Source of the DNA: Microbacterium hatanonis | Lineage (GTDB): Bacteria > Actinomycetota > Actinomycetes > Actinomycetales > Microbacteriaceae | Assembly (NCBI RefSeq): GCF_008017415.1 | Contig: NZ_VRSV01000002.1 | Coordinates: 620,001 to 684,000, forward strand | Direction: 5' to 3' | DNA length: 64,000 nucleotides | Part shown: piece after piece, positions 50,779 through 59,899 of the stretch | Layout of the letters: every line of letters begins with the position of its first letter | How positions within the stretch are numbered: position 1 is the first letter of the stretch | The notes under the pieces: model-generated | What the model was told of the DNA's origin: nothing | Seen by the model: only the letters and a program-made list of their open reading frames with translations | The model's database searches: none | Made by a program: the position numbers and the translations under genes

Positions 50779-51408
50779 TCAGTGCGCGCCGGGCGCGTAC
50801 ACCTCCACCGACTCGGGCCTCGTTCGTGCGGCGAGCACGAGCGCCAGGATGCCGAGGCCGAGCGTCGCAGCCAGCACCGAGAGCGTGCCGAGCGCTGCCA
50901 GCGGCTCCGCGAGCAGCTGCACCTCGTCGCCGGGCACCACGAGATACGCCACCTGCATCATCACCCACAGCGCCGCCTGCCCCGCGAGCACCCAGAGCGG
51001 AGCCCAACGCCACGGGTGAGGTGCGACGCCGATGCGGCCGATCTGCACGGTGGCGATGAGGCCGGCCGCGATCGGGACCACGATGCCGACGTAGCCGAGC
51101 ACGCTCCAGACGGCGGGGTCGGTCGTGCGTTGCGATTCGAGCACCGCCCCGATCGCCGACGACGTCACGGGCCACAGCGCGACGATGACCAGCGCGACCG
51201 TTCCGAGGGGCTTGCGGGCGACGAGGCTCTGCTCGCGAGTGAGTCCGATCGCGAAGGTCAACACACCGACCGCCCAGGCGACGTCGCCGGCGATCGCGAC
51301 CGCCCGGACCGCGGGGGTGCCGAGGAAGGACGACGACAACATCGACAGGACCCCGCAGGCGATGAGAGCCGTACCGCCGATCACCCAGGAACGTCTGCGC
51401 CGCTGCAT
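50779..51408 (-). CDS. Six-helix membrane protein of unknown function
   Basis: A 209-residue protein with about six hydrophobic helices after a basic start (MQRRRR). Short polar loops and no catalytic motif are visible. It ends with a small hydrophilic tail. It lies 9 nt downstream of the homocysteine methyltransferase gene on the same strand and is probably cotranscribed. I do not recognise the family. Confidence 0.7.
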   Translation of the reverse strand: MQRRRRSWVIGGTALIACGVLSMLSSSFLGTPAVRAVAIAGDVAWAVGVLTFAIGLTREQSLVARKPLGTVALVIVALWPVTSSAIGAVLESQRTTDPAVWSVLGYVGIVVPIAAGLIATVQIGRIGVAPHPWRWAPLWVLAGQAALWVMMQVAYLVVPGDEVQLLAEPLAALGTLSVLAATLGLGILALVLAARTRPESVEVYAPGAH

Positions 51409-51417
51409 ACCTCCACG

Positions 51418-52317
51418 CTACCGAAGGCGACGGATCGGTCCACCGGCGCGCAACCCCGCCCTCACCCGCGCGATGTCAGCGGGCCCCACCCGGCAGCATC
51501 CGCCCACCAGGCTCGCTCCGGCCGCCCAGTCGTCGCCGGGGAGACCGGGGGCGCCGCGCCATACCCGAGCGTCGGCGTCCCACCGCTCGCCCGAGTTCGG
51601 GTAGATCACGACGGGGCGGTCGGTCACCGACCGGGCGGCGGCGATCGCACCGGGCACCTCGTCGGGGTGGGAGCAGTTGATCCCGACCGCGATGACCTCG
51701 TCCGCGGTGTTCGCCAGGGCGAAGCCGTCTGCCATCGGCTGCCCCGATCGCAGTCGCCCGCCCTCGATCGTGAAGGACAACCAGGCGGGCCGCCCGCAGC
51801 CGCGCGCGAGATCGACGAGAGCCGCGGCTTCGTCGAGCGTGGGGATGGTCTCGAACGCGAGCAGATCGGCCCCCGCGTCGGCGAGCACCGCGAACCGTGG
51901 TTCGTGCCATCGGCGCAGCTCGTCGCGGGTCAGTCCCGACGTGCCGCGGTACTCCGAGCCGTCGCCGAGGGTCGCGCCGTAGGGGCCGATCGATGCGGCG
52001 ATCCAGCGCGGGACCCCGTCGGCGACGACGGCGGAGAGAGCGGATGCGGCGAGTCTCACGCTGGCGCGAAGCATGCCCTCGGTGTCGGCGGCCGAGAACC
52101 CGCGTCGGGCGAGCGAGGAGAAGCCCACCTGGTATGACGCAGTGATCGCGACCTGCGCGCCGGCGGCGAAGTACTCCGCGTGCGCGGCGCGGATGGCGTC
52201 GGGGTCGTCGACGAGGAGCCTCGCGCTCCACAGCGGGTCGGACAGGTCGTGGCCGTGCGACTCGAGGAGCGTGCCCAGTCCGCCGTCGAGGACGATCGGC
52301 CCGGCGGAGAGATCCAT
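51418..52317 (-). CDS. mmuM: Homocysteine S-methyltransferase
   Basis: A 299-residue zinc-dependent TIM barrel of the MmuM/BHMT family. The start LDGGLGTLLESHGHDL is typical; zinc ligands are the cysteine in VGINCSHPDEV near 225 and the pair in GGCCRVGP near 278. It makes methionine from homocysteine using S-methylmethionine or a similar donor. The ATG at 52317 is the first sensible start. A link with the THF methyl flux is possible, but this class does not use methyl-THF. Confidence 0.9.
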   Translation of the reverse strand: MDLSAGPIVLDGGLGTLLESHGHDLSDPLWSARLLVDDPDAIRAAHAEYFAAGAQVAITASYQVGFSSLARRGFSAADTEGMLRASVRLAASALSAVVADGVPRWIAASIGPYGATLGDGSEYRGTSGLTRDELRRWHEPRFAVLADAGADLLAFETIPTLDEAAALVDLARGCGRPAWLSFTIEGGRLRSGQPMADGFALANTADEVIAVGINCSHPDEVPGAIAAARSVTDRPVVIYPNSGERWDADARVWRGAPGLPGDDWAAGASLVGGCCRVGPADIARVRAGLRAGGPIRRLR

Positions 52318-52346
52318 CCCTGCATTGTCTCCGACCGCGGGGGTCG

Positions 52347-52363
52347 CATCCCACCGTGGGATG
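52347..52363. promoter_or_regulatory. Palindrome in the divergent mmuM/ubiB-like promoter
   Basis: CATCCCAC-C-GTGGGATG, a perfect 8-1-8 inverted repeat between the divergent genes. It is a candidate operator; no regulator gene is adjacent. Confidence 0.45.
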
Positions 52364-52428
52364 ATCGCCGCGGCGTTGTTAGTGTGTGCACCAGCCGGCA
52401 TCACGGCCGGCGAGAGGGAGGTGCCCCC

Positions 52429-54435
52429 GTGCTCGCCGATATTCTGACGGCGCTCTTCGCGATCGCTTCGGCGTTCCTCGTCGGCTTCGTCGCACGACGC
52501 ATCCTCGAGACGCCGGTCGGCTGGCCCCGCAGCATCCTCGTCGGGCTCCTCGTCTTCAGTGTGGGGCTGCCCTTCTCGAACTGGATGCTGGATCAGTCGG
52601 GCCTGCTCGTGGACGGGCGCACCGACGACGTTCAGTCGGCCCTCCTGGCTCTCGCGGTGGTGGTGCTCTCCCTCGCGTGGATCTTCGCCCTCGGGCTCGC
52701 GGTGCTCGTCGCGCTGGAGGCCATCTTCCCGACGAGACCGCTTCCGAATCCGATCGACGTCGCACGCGCGGGCATCCGTCAGCGCAAGCGCACCCGCCGC
52801 TACCTCCAGATCCTCGCGATCGCGTCGCAGCACGGTGCGGGCTGGCTCGTGCACGGCACGTCGCGCGTGGAGCGGGAGCTCACGACCAGCCAGCAGCGAG
52901 CGCAGGCGCTGGTGTCGACCATCAACGACTCCGGCGTCACTTTCGTGAAGCTCGGACAGGTGCTCTCCACCCGCCGCGATCTGATCCCCGAGCCCTACAT
53001 CTCGGCGCTGTCGACCCTGCAGTCCAGCGCGAACACCCTCGCATGGGACGTCGTGGAGACCGTGATCCAGGGCGAGCTGGACCGCCCGATCGACGAGGTC
53101 TTCGCGTCGATCGACCCCGCGCCGCTCGCCGCCGCGTCGGTCGCGCAGGTGCACACCGGCACCCTCCTCGACGGGACGCCCGTCGTGGTCAAGGTGCAGC
53201 GGCCGGCCGCACGGGCGCAGGTGGAGGCCGACGTCGACATCATCCTGCGCCTGGCGCAGCGCGCCGAGCGGCAGACCCGCGCGGGCAAGGACCTGCGGCT
53301 GGAGTCGGTCGCGCGCGGGTTCACCTCCACGCTCCTCGATGAGCTCGATTACCGCATCGAGGCGCGGAACATGGAGATGATCCGCACCGCGCTGGCCCTC
53401 ATCGCCGAGGACGACGGGGAGGAGCGTCCGCTGCTGTCGATCCCGGCCGTGCACGCGCACGCATCGACGAAGCGTCTGCTCACCATGGACCTCGTCGCCG
53501 GGGAGCCGCTCAGCCGGGCGCGCGACCGGCTCGATGCGATGTCGGCCGACGACCGCGACGCGCTCGCGATCGGGCTCATGACCTCGGTCATCCAGCAGAT
53601 CCTGCTCTACGGCGTCTTCCACGCCGACCTCCACCCCGGCAACGTGATCCTCCGCGACGACGGGACGCTCGGGCTCATCGACTTCGGAGCGATCGGGGTG
53701 ATCGAGAGGAGCCAGCGCGAGCACATGACCGCGCTCCTGCTCGGGGCGCTCACGGAGGACGACGTGATCGCCAGCGACGCGCTGCTGCTCATCGTCGACG
53801 TGCCGGCCGATGCCGACATCGACGCGTTCCGCCACGACATCGGCATCGTGCTCACCTCCGAGCGCTACCGGCCCCCGGGCGACGGGTCGATCTTCTCCCG
53901 GATGGTCGACGTCATCCGCGACCACCGCATCGCCCTGCCGGGCGACCTCGCATCGGCGTTCCGCAGTTTCGCGACCCTCGAAGGGTGCCTGCGGGTGCTC
54001 GTGCCCGACTTTGACATGATCGCCCGCGCGCTCCCGGTCGTGCCCGGCCTCGCGCGCCGCATGGTCTCGCCGAAGCGCCTCGCCCTCGACACGCAGGCGA
54101 GTGCGGCGCTGGCCGCGGTGCGGGTGAAGGCGCTGCCGCAACGGCTCGAGAACCTGATGACCGGCATCGAGAACGGCACCGCGGGCCTGCGCGTGCGCGC
54201 GATCCCCGGTGAGGCGCAGGAGGGATTCGTCCGCTCGATCGCCGCGCAGGTCGTGGGCGCCCTGGTGTCGATCACGGCCGTCGTGGTCGCGATCGTGCTG
54301 ACGGTGACCGATACCGGCCCCCAATACCCGGGCGGATGGGGGCTGTTCGACCTGCTCGGCGCCGCGATCGGCCTGTTCGGCTTCCTGGGGCTCCTCCGCG
54401 TCGTGCGGCAGCTCTTCGTGCGCGCGCCGCGCTAG
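52429..54435 (+). CDS. UbiB/ABC1-family atypical kinase-like membrane protein
   Basis: A 668-residue protein. Three N-terminal membrane helices (to about 105) precede the kinase-like domain with the family KxGQ motif in VKLGQVLSTRRDLIP, AAASVAQVHTG, the lysine in VVVKVQRP, HADLHPGN and LIDFGAIG; two helices close the C-terminus. UbiB relatives are ATPases linked to isoprenoid-quinone synthesis; in an actinobacterium, menaquinone metabolism or lipid homeostasis is more likely than ubiquinone. The GTG start at 52429 follows GGGAGG. It is longer than E. coli UbiB because of the N-terminal helices. Confidence 0.85.
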   Translation: MLADILTALFAIASAFLVGFVARRILETPVGWPRSILVGLLVFSVGLPFSNWMLDQSGLLVDGRTDDVQSALLALAVVVLSLAWIFALGLAVLVALEAIFPTRPLPNPIDVARAGIRQRKRTRRYLQILAIASQHGAGWLVHGTSRVERELTTSQQRAQALVSTINDSGVTFVKLGQVLSTRRDLIPEPYISALSTLQSSANTLAWDVVETVIQGELDRPIDEVFASIDPAPLAAASVAQVHTGTLLDGTPVVVKVQRPAARAQVEADVDIILRLAQRAERQTRAGKDLRLESVARGFTSTLLDELDYRIEARNMEMIRTALALIAEDDGEERPLLSIPAVHAHASTKRLLTMDLVAGEPLSRARDRLDAMSADDRDALAIGLMTSVIQQILLYGVFHADLHPGNVILRDDGTLGLIDFGAIGVIERSQREHMTALLLGALTEDDVIASDALLLIVDVPADADIDAFRHDIGIVLTSERYRPPGDGSIFSRMVDVIRDHRIALPGDLASAFRSFATLEGCLRVLVPDFDMIARALPVVPGLARRMVSPKRLALDTQASAALAAVRVKALPQRLENLMTGIENGTAGLRVRAIPGEAQEGFVRSIAAQVVGALVSITAVVVAIVLTVTDTGPQYPGGWGLFDLLGAAIGLFGFLGLLRVVRQLFVRAPR

Positions 54436-54442
54436 ACCCCGC

Positions 54443-55123
54443 TCACGCCTCGCCGGGCGAGAGCATCCCGCTCTCATACGCGGTGATGACGAGCTGGGCG
54501 CGATCGTGGGCGTAGAGCTTCGTCATGATCCGGTTCACGTGCGTCTTCGCGGTGTGAGGCGAGATGACGAGTTCGTCGGCGATCTCCTGGTTCGAGCGCC
54601 CGCGACCGACCAGCAGCAGCACCTCGCGCTCGCGCTCCGTCAGATGGGCGAGGGCGGGCGGCACGGGGGCCTGGTCGCCGCGGGGCGCGGGCGCCGGCGG
54701 TAGGACGTACCGCGTGATGAGGCTGCGGGTCGCGGTGGGTGAGAGCAGCGCGTCGCCGGCGTGCACCGCCCGCACGGCTCGGACGATCTCGTCCGGTTCG
54801 GCGCCCTTTCCGATGAAGCCGCTCGCCCCGGCGCGGAGAGCCGCGACGAGGTACTCGTCCTCCTCGAACGTGGTGAGGATGAGCACGCGGGTCTCGGTGA
54901 GGTCGGGATCGGCGCAGATGGCCGAGGTGGCGCCGATGCCGTCGAGCCGCGGCATCCGGATGTCCATGAGCACCACGTCGGGGCGCAGCTCGCGCGCCTT
55001 CTCGACCGCCTCGATCCCGTCGACCGCCTCGCCGAGGACGGCGAGGCCGGCCTCCGACGACAGGATGTCGGTCACCGCCTGGCGAATCAGCGATTGGTCG
55101 TCGACGACGAGCACCGTGGTCAT
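54443..55123 (-). CDS. LuxR/NarL-type response regulator
   Basis: A 226-residue regulator. The receiver domain (1-120) has the acidic pair in VVDDQS, the phosphorylated aspartate in VVLMDIRMPRLDG near 54 and the lysine in GKGAEP. The C-terminal HTH (about 160-220) contains LTEREREVLLLVGRGRSNQEIADELVISPHTAKTHV. The ATG has GGAAGGA upstream and overlaps the kinase stop (ATGA). It probably controls the divergent ABC exporter. Confidence 0.92.
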   Translation of the reverse strand: MTTVLVVDDQSLIRQAVTDILSSEAGLAVLGEAVDGIEAVEKARELRPDVVLMDIRMPRLDGIGATSAICADPDLTETRVLILTTFEEDEYLVAALRAGASGFIGKGAEPDEIVRAVRAVHAGDALLSPTATRSLITRYVLPPAPAPRGDQAPVPPALAHLTEREREVLLLVGRGRSNQEIADELVISPHTAKTHVNRIMTKLYAHDRAQLVITAYESGMLSPGEA

Positions 55124-56307
55124 GGGGCGTCCTTCCGGGTGAGCGGCAGCGTAGCGGCCAGGCGCCACCCGCCGACGGTCGTACCTGCCTCGACGTCGCC
55201 CTTCACCGACGCGACCCGCTCGCGGATGCCCAGGAGACCGTGCCCCCGAGGATCGCCGTGGTCGCCGTGCGGAACGGGCAGCGGGTTGGTGACGACGACC
55301 GTCACACGGTCGGGGCCGACGTCGATCAGCACGTGAGCGCGGTACCCCGCGCCGTGCTTCTGGGCGTTGGTGAGACCCTCCTGGATCACCCGGTACGCGA
55401 CCAGGCCCGTCGCACCGGTGACCTGCGCCAGGTCACCCTCGACACGCGTCTGCACGGTCAGGCCGACGCGCGAGAAATCGGCGACGAGGTCGTCGAAACG
55501 ATCGAGGCCGGGCTGCGGTCTGCTCTCGCGTTCCTCGGGGTCGTCGGCGCGCAGCACCGCGAGCAGATCGCCGATCTCGCCGAGGACGGCGCGCGAGGCC
55601 ACGCGGATCGTGCCCAGAGCCTCCTTCGCCTTCTCGGGCCTGCTCTCGAGGGCCGATGATGCGACACCGGCGTTGAGGCTGATGACCGAGATCTGGTGGG
55701 CGACCGCGTCGTGGAGGTCGCGCGCGATGCGCAGGCGCTCTTCGGCGACCCGCCGGCTGGCCTCGGCCTCACGGGTCTGCTCGGCCCGCTCGGCGCGTTC
55801 GGTGACGGCGATGATGTACTCCCGGCGAGAGCGGGTCGCATCGCCCGCCGCCGAGGCGAACGCGACCGTGATCGCGAACTGGAGCGCCCGCGGGTCCCAG
55901 ACGCTTCCGACGGTCGCGAGCAGGCTCAGCAGTACGATGTCGACCACCGCCACGGCCGCGACGATGATGGTGACCCGGCGCGTGGACCGGTTCGCCACGG
56001 CGAACATCGCCACGGCGGCGGCGATGGCGTTGCCGGCCGAGAGCGTGCCGAGGAGGGCCGCAGCCCCGTAGAGCACGATGATCACGGCCAGCACCGGGAT
56101 CGGCCAGCGCCGACGGAACGGGAGGACGAAGGCCGGAGCGATCACGAGCGCGAGCGCCAGGAGGCTGCCGGGGCGGAACTCCTCCTGCGGGAAGGGCGCG
56201 AACGCGGCGCCGACGATCAGCGCGGCGGCCAGCAGGTCGCCGACCCACGAGGGCGGACGCCAGTGCAGCTGCCCCGGTATCCGAGCGCGCCCCGCAGCAT
56301 CCACCAT
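55120..56307 (-). CDS. Sensor histidine kinase (NarL-type partner)
   Basis: A 395-residue membrane kinase. About five N-terminal helices (25-160) are followed by a coiled-coil, then the HisKA_3 phosphoacceptor ARDLHDAVAHQISVISLNAG and an HATPase domain (GLTNAQKHG, GHGLLGIRERV). The start at 56307 has GGGGAG directly adjacent, so the next codon (GTG) is also a possible start. It is cotranscribed with the response regulator. Kinases of this form with few external residues often sense membrane stress. Confidence 0.88.
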   Translation of the reverse strand: MVDAAGRARIPGQLHWRPPSWVGDLLAAALIVGAAFAPFPQEEFRPGSLLALALVIAPAFVLPFRRRWPIPVLAVIIVLYGAAALLGTLSAGNAIAAAVAMFAVANRSTRRVTIIVAAVAVVDIVLLSLLATVGSVWDPRALQFAITVAFASAAGDATRSRREYIIAVTERAERAEQTREAEASRRVAEERLRIARDLHDAVAHQISVISLNAGVASSALESRPEKAKEALGTIRVASRAVLGEIGDLLAVLRADDPEERESRPQPGLDRFDDLVADFSRVGLTVQTRVEGDLAQVTGATGLVAYRVIQEGLTNAQKHGAGYRAHVLIDVGPDRVTVVVTNPLPVPHGDHGDPRGHGLLGIRERVASVKGDVEAGTTVGGWRLAATLPLTRKDAP

Positions 56308-56362
56308 CTCCCCAGTGTGGCGGGCATCCGTGCGCGGCGACTCATCCGTCCGCGGGATATCG

Positions 56363-56382
56363 CGTACCGCCGTCGCGGTACG
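56363..56382. promoter_or_regulatory. Palindrome between the two-component system and the ABC exporter
   Basis: CGTACCGC-N4-GCGGTACG, a perfect 8-4-8 inverted repeat, about 95 nt before the ATPase gene and 56 nt before the kinase gene. The position fits a binding site for the adjacent NarL-type regulator. Confidence 0.55.
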
Positions 56383-56475
56383 GAGGGTGTCCGCGGTCGG
56401 GGGACGCCCCGGGCGCCGCCGGTCGCGAGGCTGGAGGAGCTTCGGGAGGACCGGAGCGGAACAGGGGAGCTCACC

Positions 56476-57171
56476 ATGACGCCGATCATCTCGGTCAAGG
56501 ACGTACGCCGGTCGTACGGTCGAGGCCAGAACCGTTTCGAAGCGCTCAAGGGGGTGAGCTTCGACATCTTCGAGGGCGAGAGCGTCGCGATCGTCGGCAA
56601 GAGCGGCTCGGGGAAGTCGACGCTCATGCACGTGCTCGCCCTGCTCGATGCCCCGACGTCGGGCACGGTGGAGCTCGAGGGCGTCGACACGCGCGAACTG
56701 CGCGGGCGCCGCCTCAACAAGACGCGCAACAAGACCTTCGGGTTCGTGTTCCAGCAGTTCTTCCTCACCGCGAACGCGTCGGTGCTCGAGAACGTGCTGC
56801 TGCCGATGAAGATCGCCGGGGTCGGCCGCATCGAACGTCGTCGCCGCGCCCTGGCCGCACTCGAGCAGCTCGAGCTCGCCGACAAGGCGAAGAACAAGGC
56901 AGTGAACCTCTCGGGAGGTCAGAAGCAGCGCACCGTCATCGCCCGCGCCCTGGTGAACGACCCCCGCATCATCTTCGCCGACGAGCCGACCGGAAACCTC
57001 GACTCGCACACCGGCGCGGTGGTCGAAGACATCCTGTTCTCCCTCAACCGCGAGACCGGGATCACCCTCATCGTGGTCACCCACGACGAGGAGCTCGCGG
57101 CCCGCTGCGACCGTCGCATCCTGATCCGAGACGGCCTGCTGGTCGACGAGTCGGCGGCGGTGGCCGCATGA
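56476..57171 (+). CDS. MacB-type ABC exporter ATP-binding protein
   Basis: A 231-residue ATPase of the LolD/MacB class. Walker A is GKSGSGKST (near 41-49), the signature LSGGQKQR and Walker B IIFADEPTGNLDS. It begins downstream of a GGGGAG site. It is coupled to the permease gene by a 4-bp overlap. With the divergent two-component system it resembles peptide- or envelope-stress export modules. Confidence 0.9.
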   Translation: MTPIISVKDVRRSYGRGQNRFEALKGVSFDIFEGESVAIVGKSGSGKSTLMHVLALLDAPTSGTVELEGVDTRELRGRRLNKTRNKTFGFVFQQFFLTANASVLENVLLPMKIAGVGRIERRRRALAALEQLELADKAKNKAVNLSGGQKQRTVIARALVNDPRIIFADEPTGNLDSHTGAVVEDILFSLNRETGITLIVVTHDEELAARCDRRILIRDGLLVDESAAVAA

Positions 57172-58478
57172 GAACCCTCGACCTCATCGGGACGGCCGTC
57201 TCGAACACCTTCCGCTCCAAGACCCGCACCATCCTGACGATCCTCGCGATCTTCGTCGGTGCGTTCACCCTGACGCTCACGAACGGCCTCGGCACCGGCA
57301 TCAACGCCTACATCGACGACACCGTCTCAGGGGTGGGCGCCTCCGACACCATGACGGTCACCAAGACCGCCGAGTCCACGGCCGGGTTCGCCTCGACCGA
57401 CTCGGGTCCGACCGAGTACAACCCCGACTCGGTCACCAGCGCGCAGCCCGGCCCTCCGGGAGCGACCGTCGTAGCCCTCGGACCCGACGACCTCTCCGCA
57501 CTCGGTGACGTCGACGGGGTGCTCGATGTGCAGGCGACGAAGTCGATCACCGCCGACTACATCGAGGGCGGCGACGGCTCGAAGTACGTCGTGAGCGTGG
57601 GGAGTCTCGTGGCCGGGCAGGCCGTGAACGTGCTCGCCGGCAGTGAGCCCGACGACTCTTCCGCCGATCTGCAGCTCGCGCTGCCGGCCTCGTACGTCGA
57701 ACCGCTCGGCTTCTCGAGCGACGACGACGCCGTGGGGCAGACGGTCACCATCCAGGTGACGGATGCGACGCGCACCCCGCACCTGATCGAGGCGACGATC
57801 AGCGGGGTCGCCGAGGAGAGCATCGCGTCTCCGACCGGCTCGGCGATCGTGCCGAACGATGCTCTGACCGACCAGCTGTTCGAGACGCAGAACATCGGCG
57901 TCCCCGCCGATCAGGTCGAGCGCTACGCCCAGGCGACCGTGTGGTTCAGCCCCGACGCCACCGACGAGCAGATTAGCGATCTCAAGACGAACCTGGCCGA
58001 CGCCGGCTACACCGGCACGACGGTCGCCGATCAGCTCGGCACGATCAAGACCGTGATCGACGGCATCGTGCTCGTGCTGAACGCGTTCGCGGTGATCGCC
58101 CTGCTCGCGGCGAGCTTCGGCATCGTCAACACGCTGCTGATGTCGGTGCAGGAGCGCACCCGCGAGATCGGCCTGATGAAGGCGATGGGCATGGGGAGCG
58201 GGCGCGTCTTCGGCCTGTTCAGTCTCGAGGCGGCCTTCATCGGGTTCCTCGGCAGCGCGATCGGGGCCGTCGGAGCCATCCTCGCGGGAACCGCGATCAG
58301 CACGGCCCTCTCCGGGTCGCTGCTCGCCGACCTGCCGGGGCTCGATCTCATCGCCTTCGACCCCCTCTCGATCGGCGCGGTGATCCTGATCGTCATGCTG
58401 ATCGCGTTCCTCGCCGGCACGCTTCCCGCCGCCCGGGCAGCGAAGGCCGACCCGGTGGAGTCGCTGCGGTACGAGTGA
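57168..58478 (+). CDS. MacB/FtsX-type ABC exporter permease
   Basis: A 436-residue permease. One N-terminal helix (about 20-45) is followed by a large extracellular MacB-like domain (about 45-300) and three C-terminal helices with the FtsX core VQERTREIGLMKAMGMGSGRVF. The exported domain is rich in Asp, Ser and Thr. No MacA-like adaptor gene is adjacent, which is common in Gram-positive bacteria. Confidence 0.9.
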   Translation: MRTLDLIGTAVSNTFRSKTRTILTILAIFVGAFTLTLTNGLGTGINAYIDDTVSGVGASDTMTVTKTAESTAGFASTDSGPTEYNPDSVTSAQPGPPGATVVALGPDDLSALGDVDGVLDVQATKSITADYIEGGDGSKYVVSVGSLVAGQAVNVLAGSEPDDSSADLQLALPASYVEPLGFSSDDDAVGQTVTIQVTDATRTPHLIEATISGVAEESIASPTGSAIVPNDALTDQLFETQNIGVPADQVERYAQATVWFSPDATDEQISDLKTNLADAGYTGTTVADQLGTIKTVIDGIVLVLNAFAVIALLAASFGIVNTLLMSVQERTREIGLMKAMGMGSGRVFGLFSLEAAFIGFLGSAIGAVGAILAGTAISTALSGSLLADLPGLDLIAFDPLSIGAVILIVMLIAFLAGTLPAARAAKADPVESLRYE

Positions 58479-58483
58479 CCTGG

Positions 58484-58536
58484 TGCTCCCCTGTCGCGAA
58501 CGGCTGGTCCCACCCACCATCCGCGTCAGGGGAGCA
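58484..58536. terminator. Bidirectional hairpin at the exporter/condensation-protein junction
   Basis: TGCTCCCCTG-t-CGCG (58484-58498) pairs with CGCG-t-CAGGGGAGCA (58522-58536): 14 paired bases with one mismatch and a 23-nt loop. It lies between the convergent genes ending at 58478 and 58568. Confidence 0.7.
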
Positions 58537-58567
58537 TCGCTCCTCCCGGGAACATGCGCAGGACCGG

Positions 58568-59854
58568 TCAGCGGGCCGCAGCATCCTCCAGCCCCGCCTC
58601 GAGGGCGTCGAGCCACGCGCCCACGTTCGCCCGCGCCTCGGGGGTGTCGGGGTAGCGCGAGCGCAGCTGCAGGCCATTGCGAGTGGCGGTGAACCAGATC
58701 ATGACGCCGTCGACGTCGATCGCCGCCGACACGTGCTGGATCTCGAGCTCGGGGTCGGTCGGCATGGTCATCCGCCGCACGTCGAGCCACGACAGGGCGA
58801 ACATCCCCGGCCGCACGGGCATGCCGCCGTACGGCGCCAGGATCGGCGCGAGCGGGTACGACCCCAGCGCCATGGCCTCCTTGACGGATGCGGCGCAGGC
58901 CGCCGGATCGTCGTCGTCGCTCTCGATCACCGCGTTCGTGATGAACCAGCCCACCGCGTCGTGCCAGCGGTGGTCGTGACGGCTGTGAACGGGGAACACC
59001 GCGCGCAGCGGCGCATCGGCGAGGGTGCGCGTGACGCGGGTGAGCACGCTCATCGCCAGCGCGATCGCGCGCACCGACAGCGCGGATGCGGCGGCGTCGA
59101 ACCGGCGGAGCTCGGCCGAGTCGAGCACGTCGCGCACCTCGACCACGGCCCGTCGCGGGCTCGACACGTCGCCGAGCGGCAGGGGGAACAGGGGCATCGC
59201 GCCGGCCTCGGCCGCCAGGATCGCCTCCCACCTCTCGGAGACGTGTGAGGGCGCCGGGGGCATCCGCTCGAGCAGGTCGGTGTGCTCCGCGAAGGGTGCT
59301 GCCGGCTCGCCGCAGACGTCGGGCTCGTCGATCGCGGCGAGCAGATCGCGGATCACGACGTGCCACGACCACATGTCGACGTGCGAGTGGTCGGCGCCGA
59401 TCACGACCACCCCGCCCTCGGTCTCGTCGTGCGGTTCGAGCAGGCAGAGCCGGTACGACGGCGCCTGGTACGGGGCGCAGGCCTCGTCGAAGACGTCGCG
59501 GACGACCTCGCGCGCGGTGCGCCCGGGGGCGACCGGATGCTGCGTCCACGCGCCCGATTCGACGTCGACCTCGTGCAGGGCGGGGCCGTCGTCGCCGGGT
59601 CGGAAGGCGGTGCGGAAGGTGCCGTGCCGCGCGATCACCCGCATCCAGGCCGACGCGAGCTGCTCGCGCTCGACGCCGACCGGCAGGCGGAACGACACCG
59701 CCATCCACGAGCCGGGGCGCTGCCCCTCGCCGACGTGACGCCTCTGGTCGAACGAGACCGGCAGGCGCCTCCCGGGCGTCTCGCCCGTGCGGACGACGAA
59801 GCTGGACAACCGTCCCGGGGGGAGAGTCATCCGTGTGACTGTGGTCAACCGCAT
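58568..59854 (-). CDS. Stand-alone condensation-domain-like acyltransferase
   Basis: A 428-residue protein of the CoA-dependent acyltransferase/condensation superfamily. The catalytic histidine motif is HSHVDMWSW (the HxxxD pattern of the HHxxxDG motif) near residue 165; VFPVHSRHDHRWHDAVGWFITNAV resembles the later conserved floor-loop region. No carrier protein or adenylation gene is nearby. The start at 59854 lacks a ribosome site but has a TAGACT -10-like element 12 nt upstream, so it may be leaderless. It may transfer an acyl group in lipid or natural product synthesis. Confidence 0.75.
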   Translation of the reverse strand: MRLTTVTRMTLPPGRLSSFVVRTGETPGRRLPVSFDQRRHVGEGQRPGSWMAVSFRLPVGVEREQLASAWMRVIARHGTFRTAFRPGDDGPALHEVDVESGAWTQHPVAPGRTAREVVRDVFDEACAPYQAPSYRLCLLEPHDETEGGVVVIGADHSHVDMWSWHVVIRDLLAAIDEPDVCGEPAAPFAEHTDLLERMPPAPSHVSERWEAILAAEAGAMPLFPLPLGDVSSPRRAVVEVRDVLDSAELRRFDAAASALSVRAIALAMSVLTRVTRTLADAPLRAVFPVHSRHDHRWHDAVGWFITNAVIESDDDDPAACAASVKEAMALGSYPLAPILAPYGGMPVRPGMFALSWLDVRRMTMPTDPELEIQHVSAAIDVDGVMIWFTATRNGLQLRSRYPDTPEARANVGAWLDALEAGLEDAAAR

Positions 59855-59899
59855 GGCGCCGTAGTCTAGGCGGACGATATCTCGCGCTGGTGACGGAGG

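Noticed and set aside
52347..52363. A third copy of the pob/pca IclR operator
   Set aside because: It shares only the TCCCAC/GTGGGA core, its outer bases differ, and the flanking genes have no link to aromatic metabolism.
51418..54477. A very long minus-strand open frame (over 1000 codons) antisense to the UbiB-like gene
   Set aside because: Only its last 300 codons encode a recognisable protein (homocysteine methyltransferase); the rest has the Arg/Asp/Glu-rich composition of GC-rich shadow frames and lies opposite a real gene.
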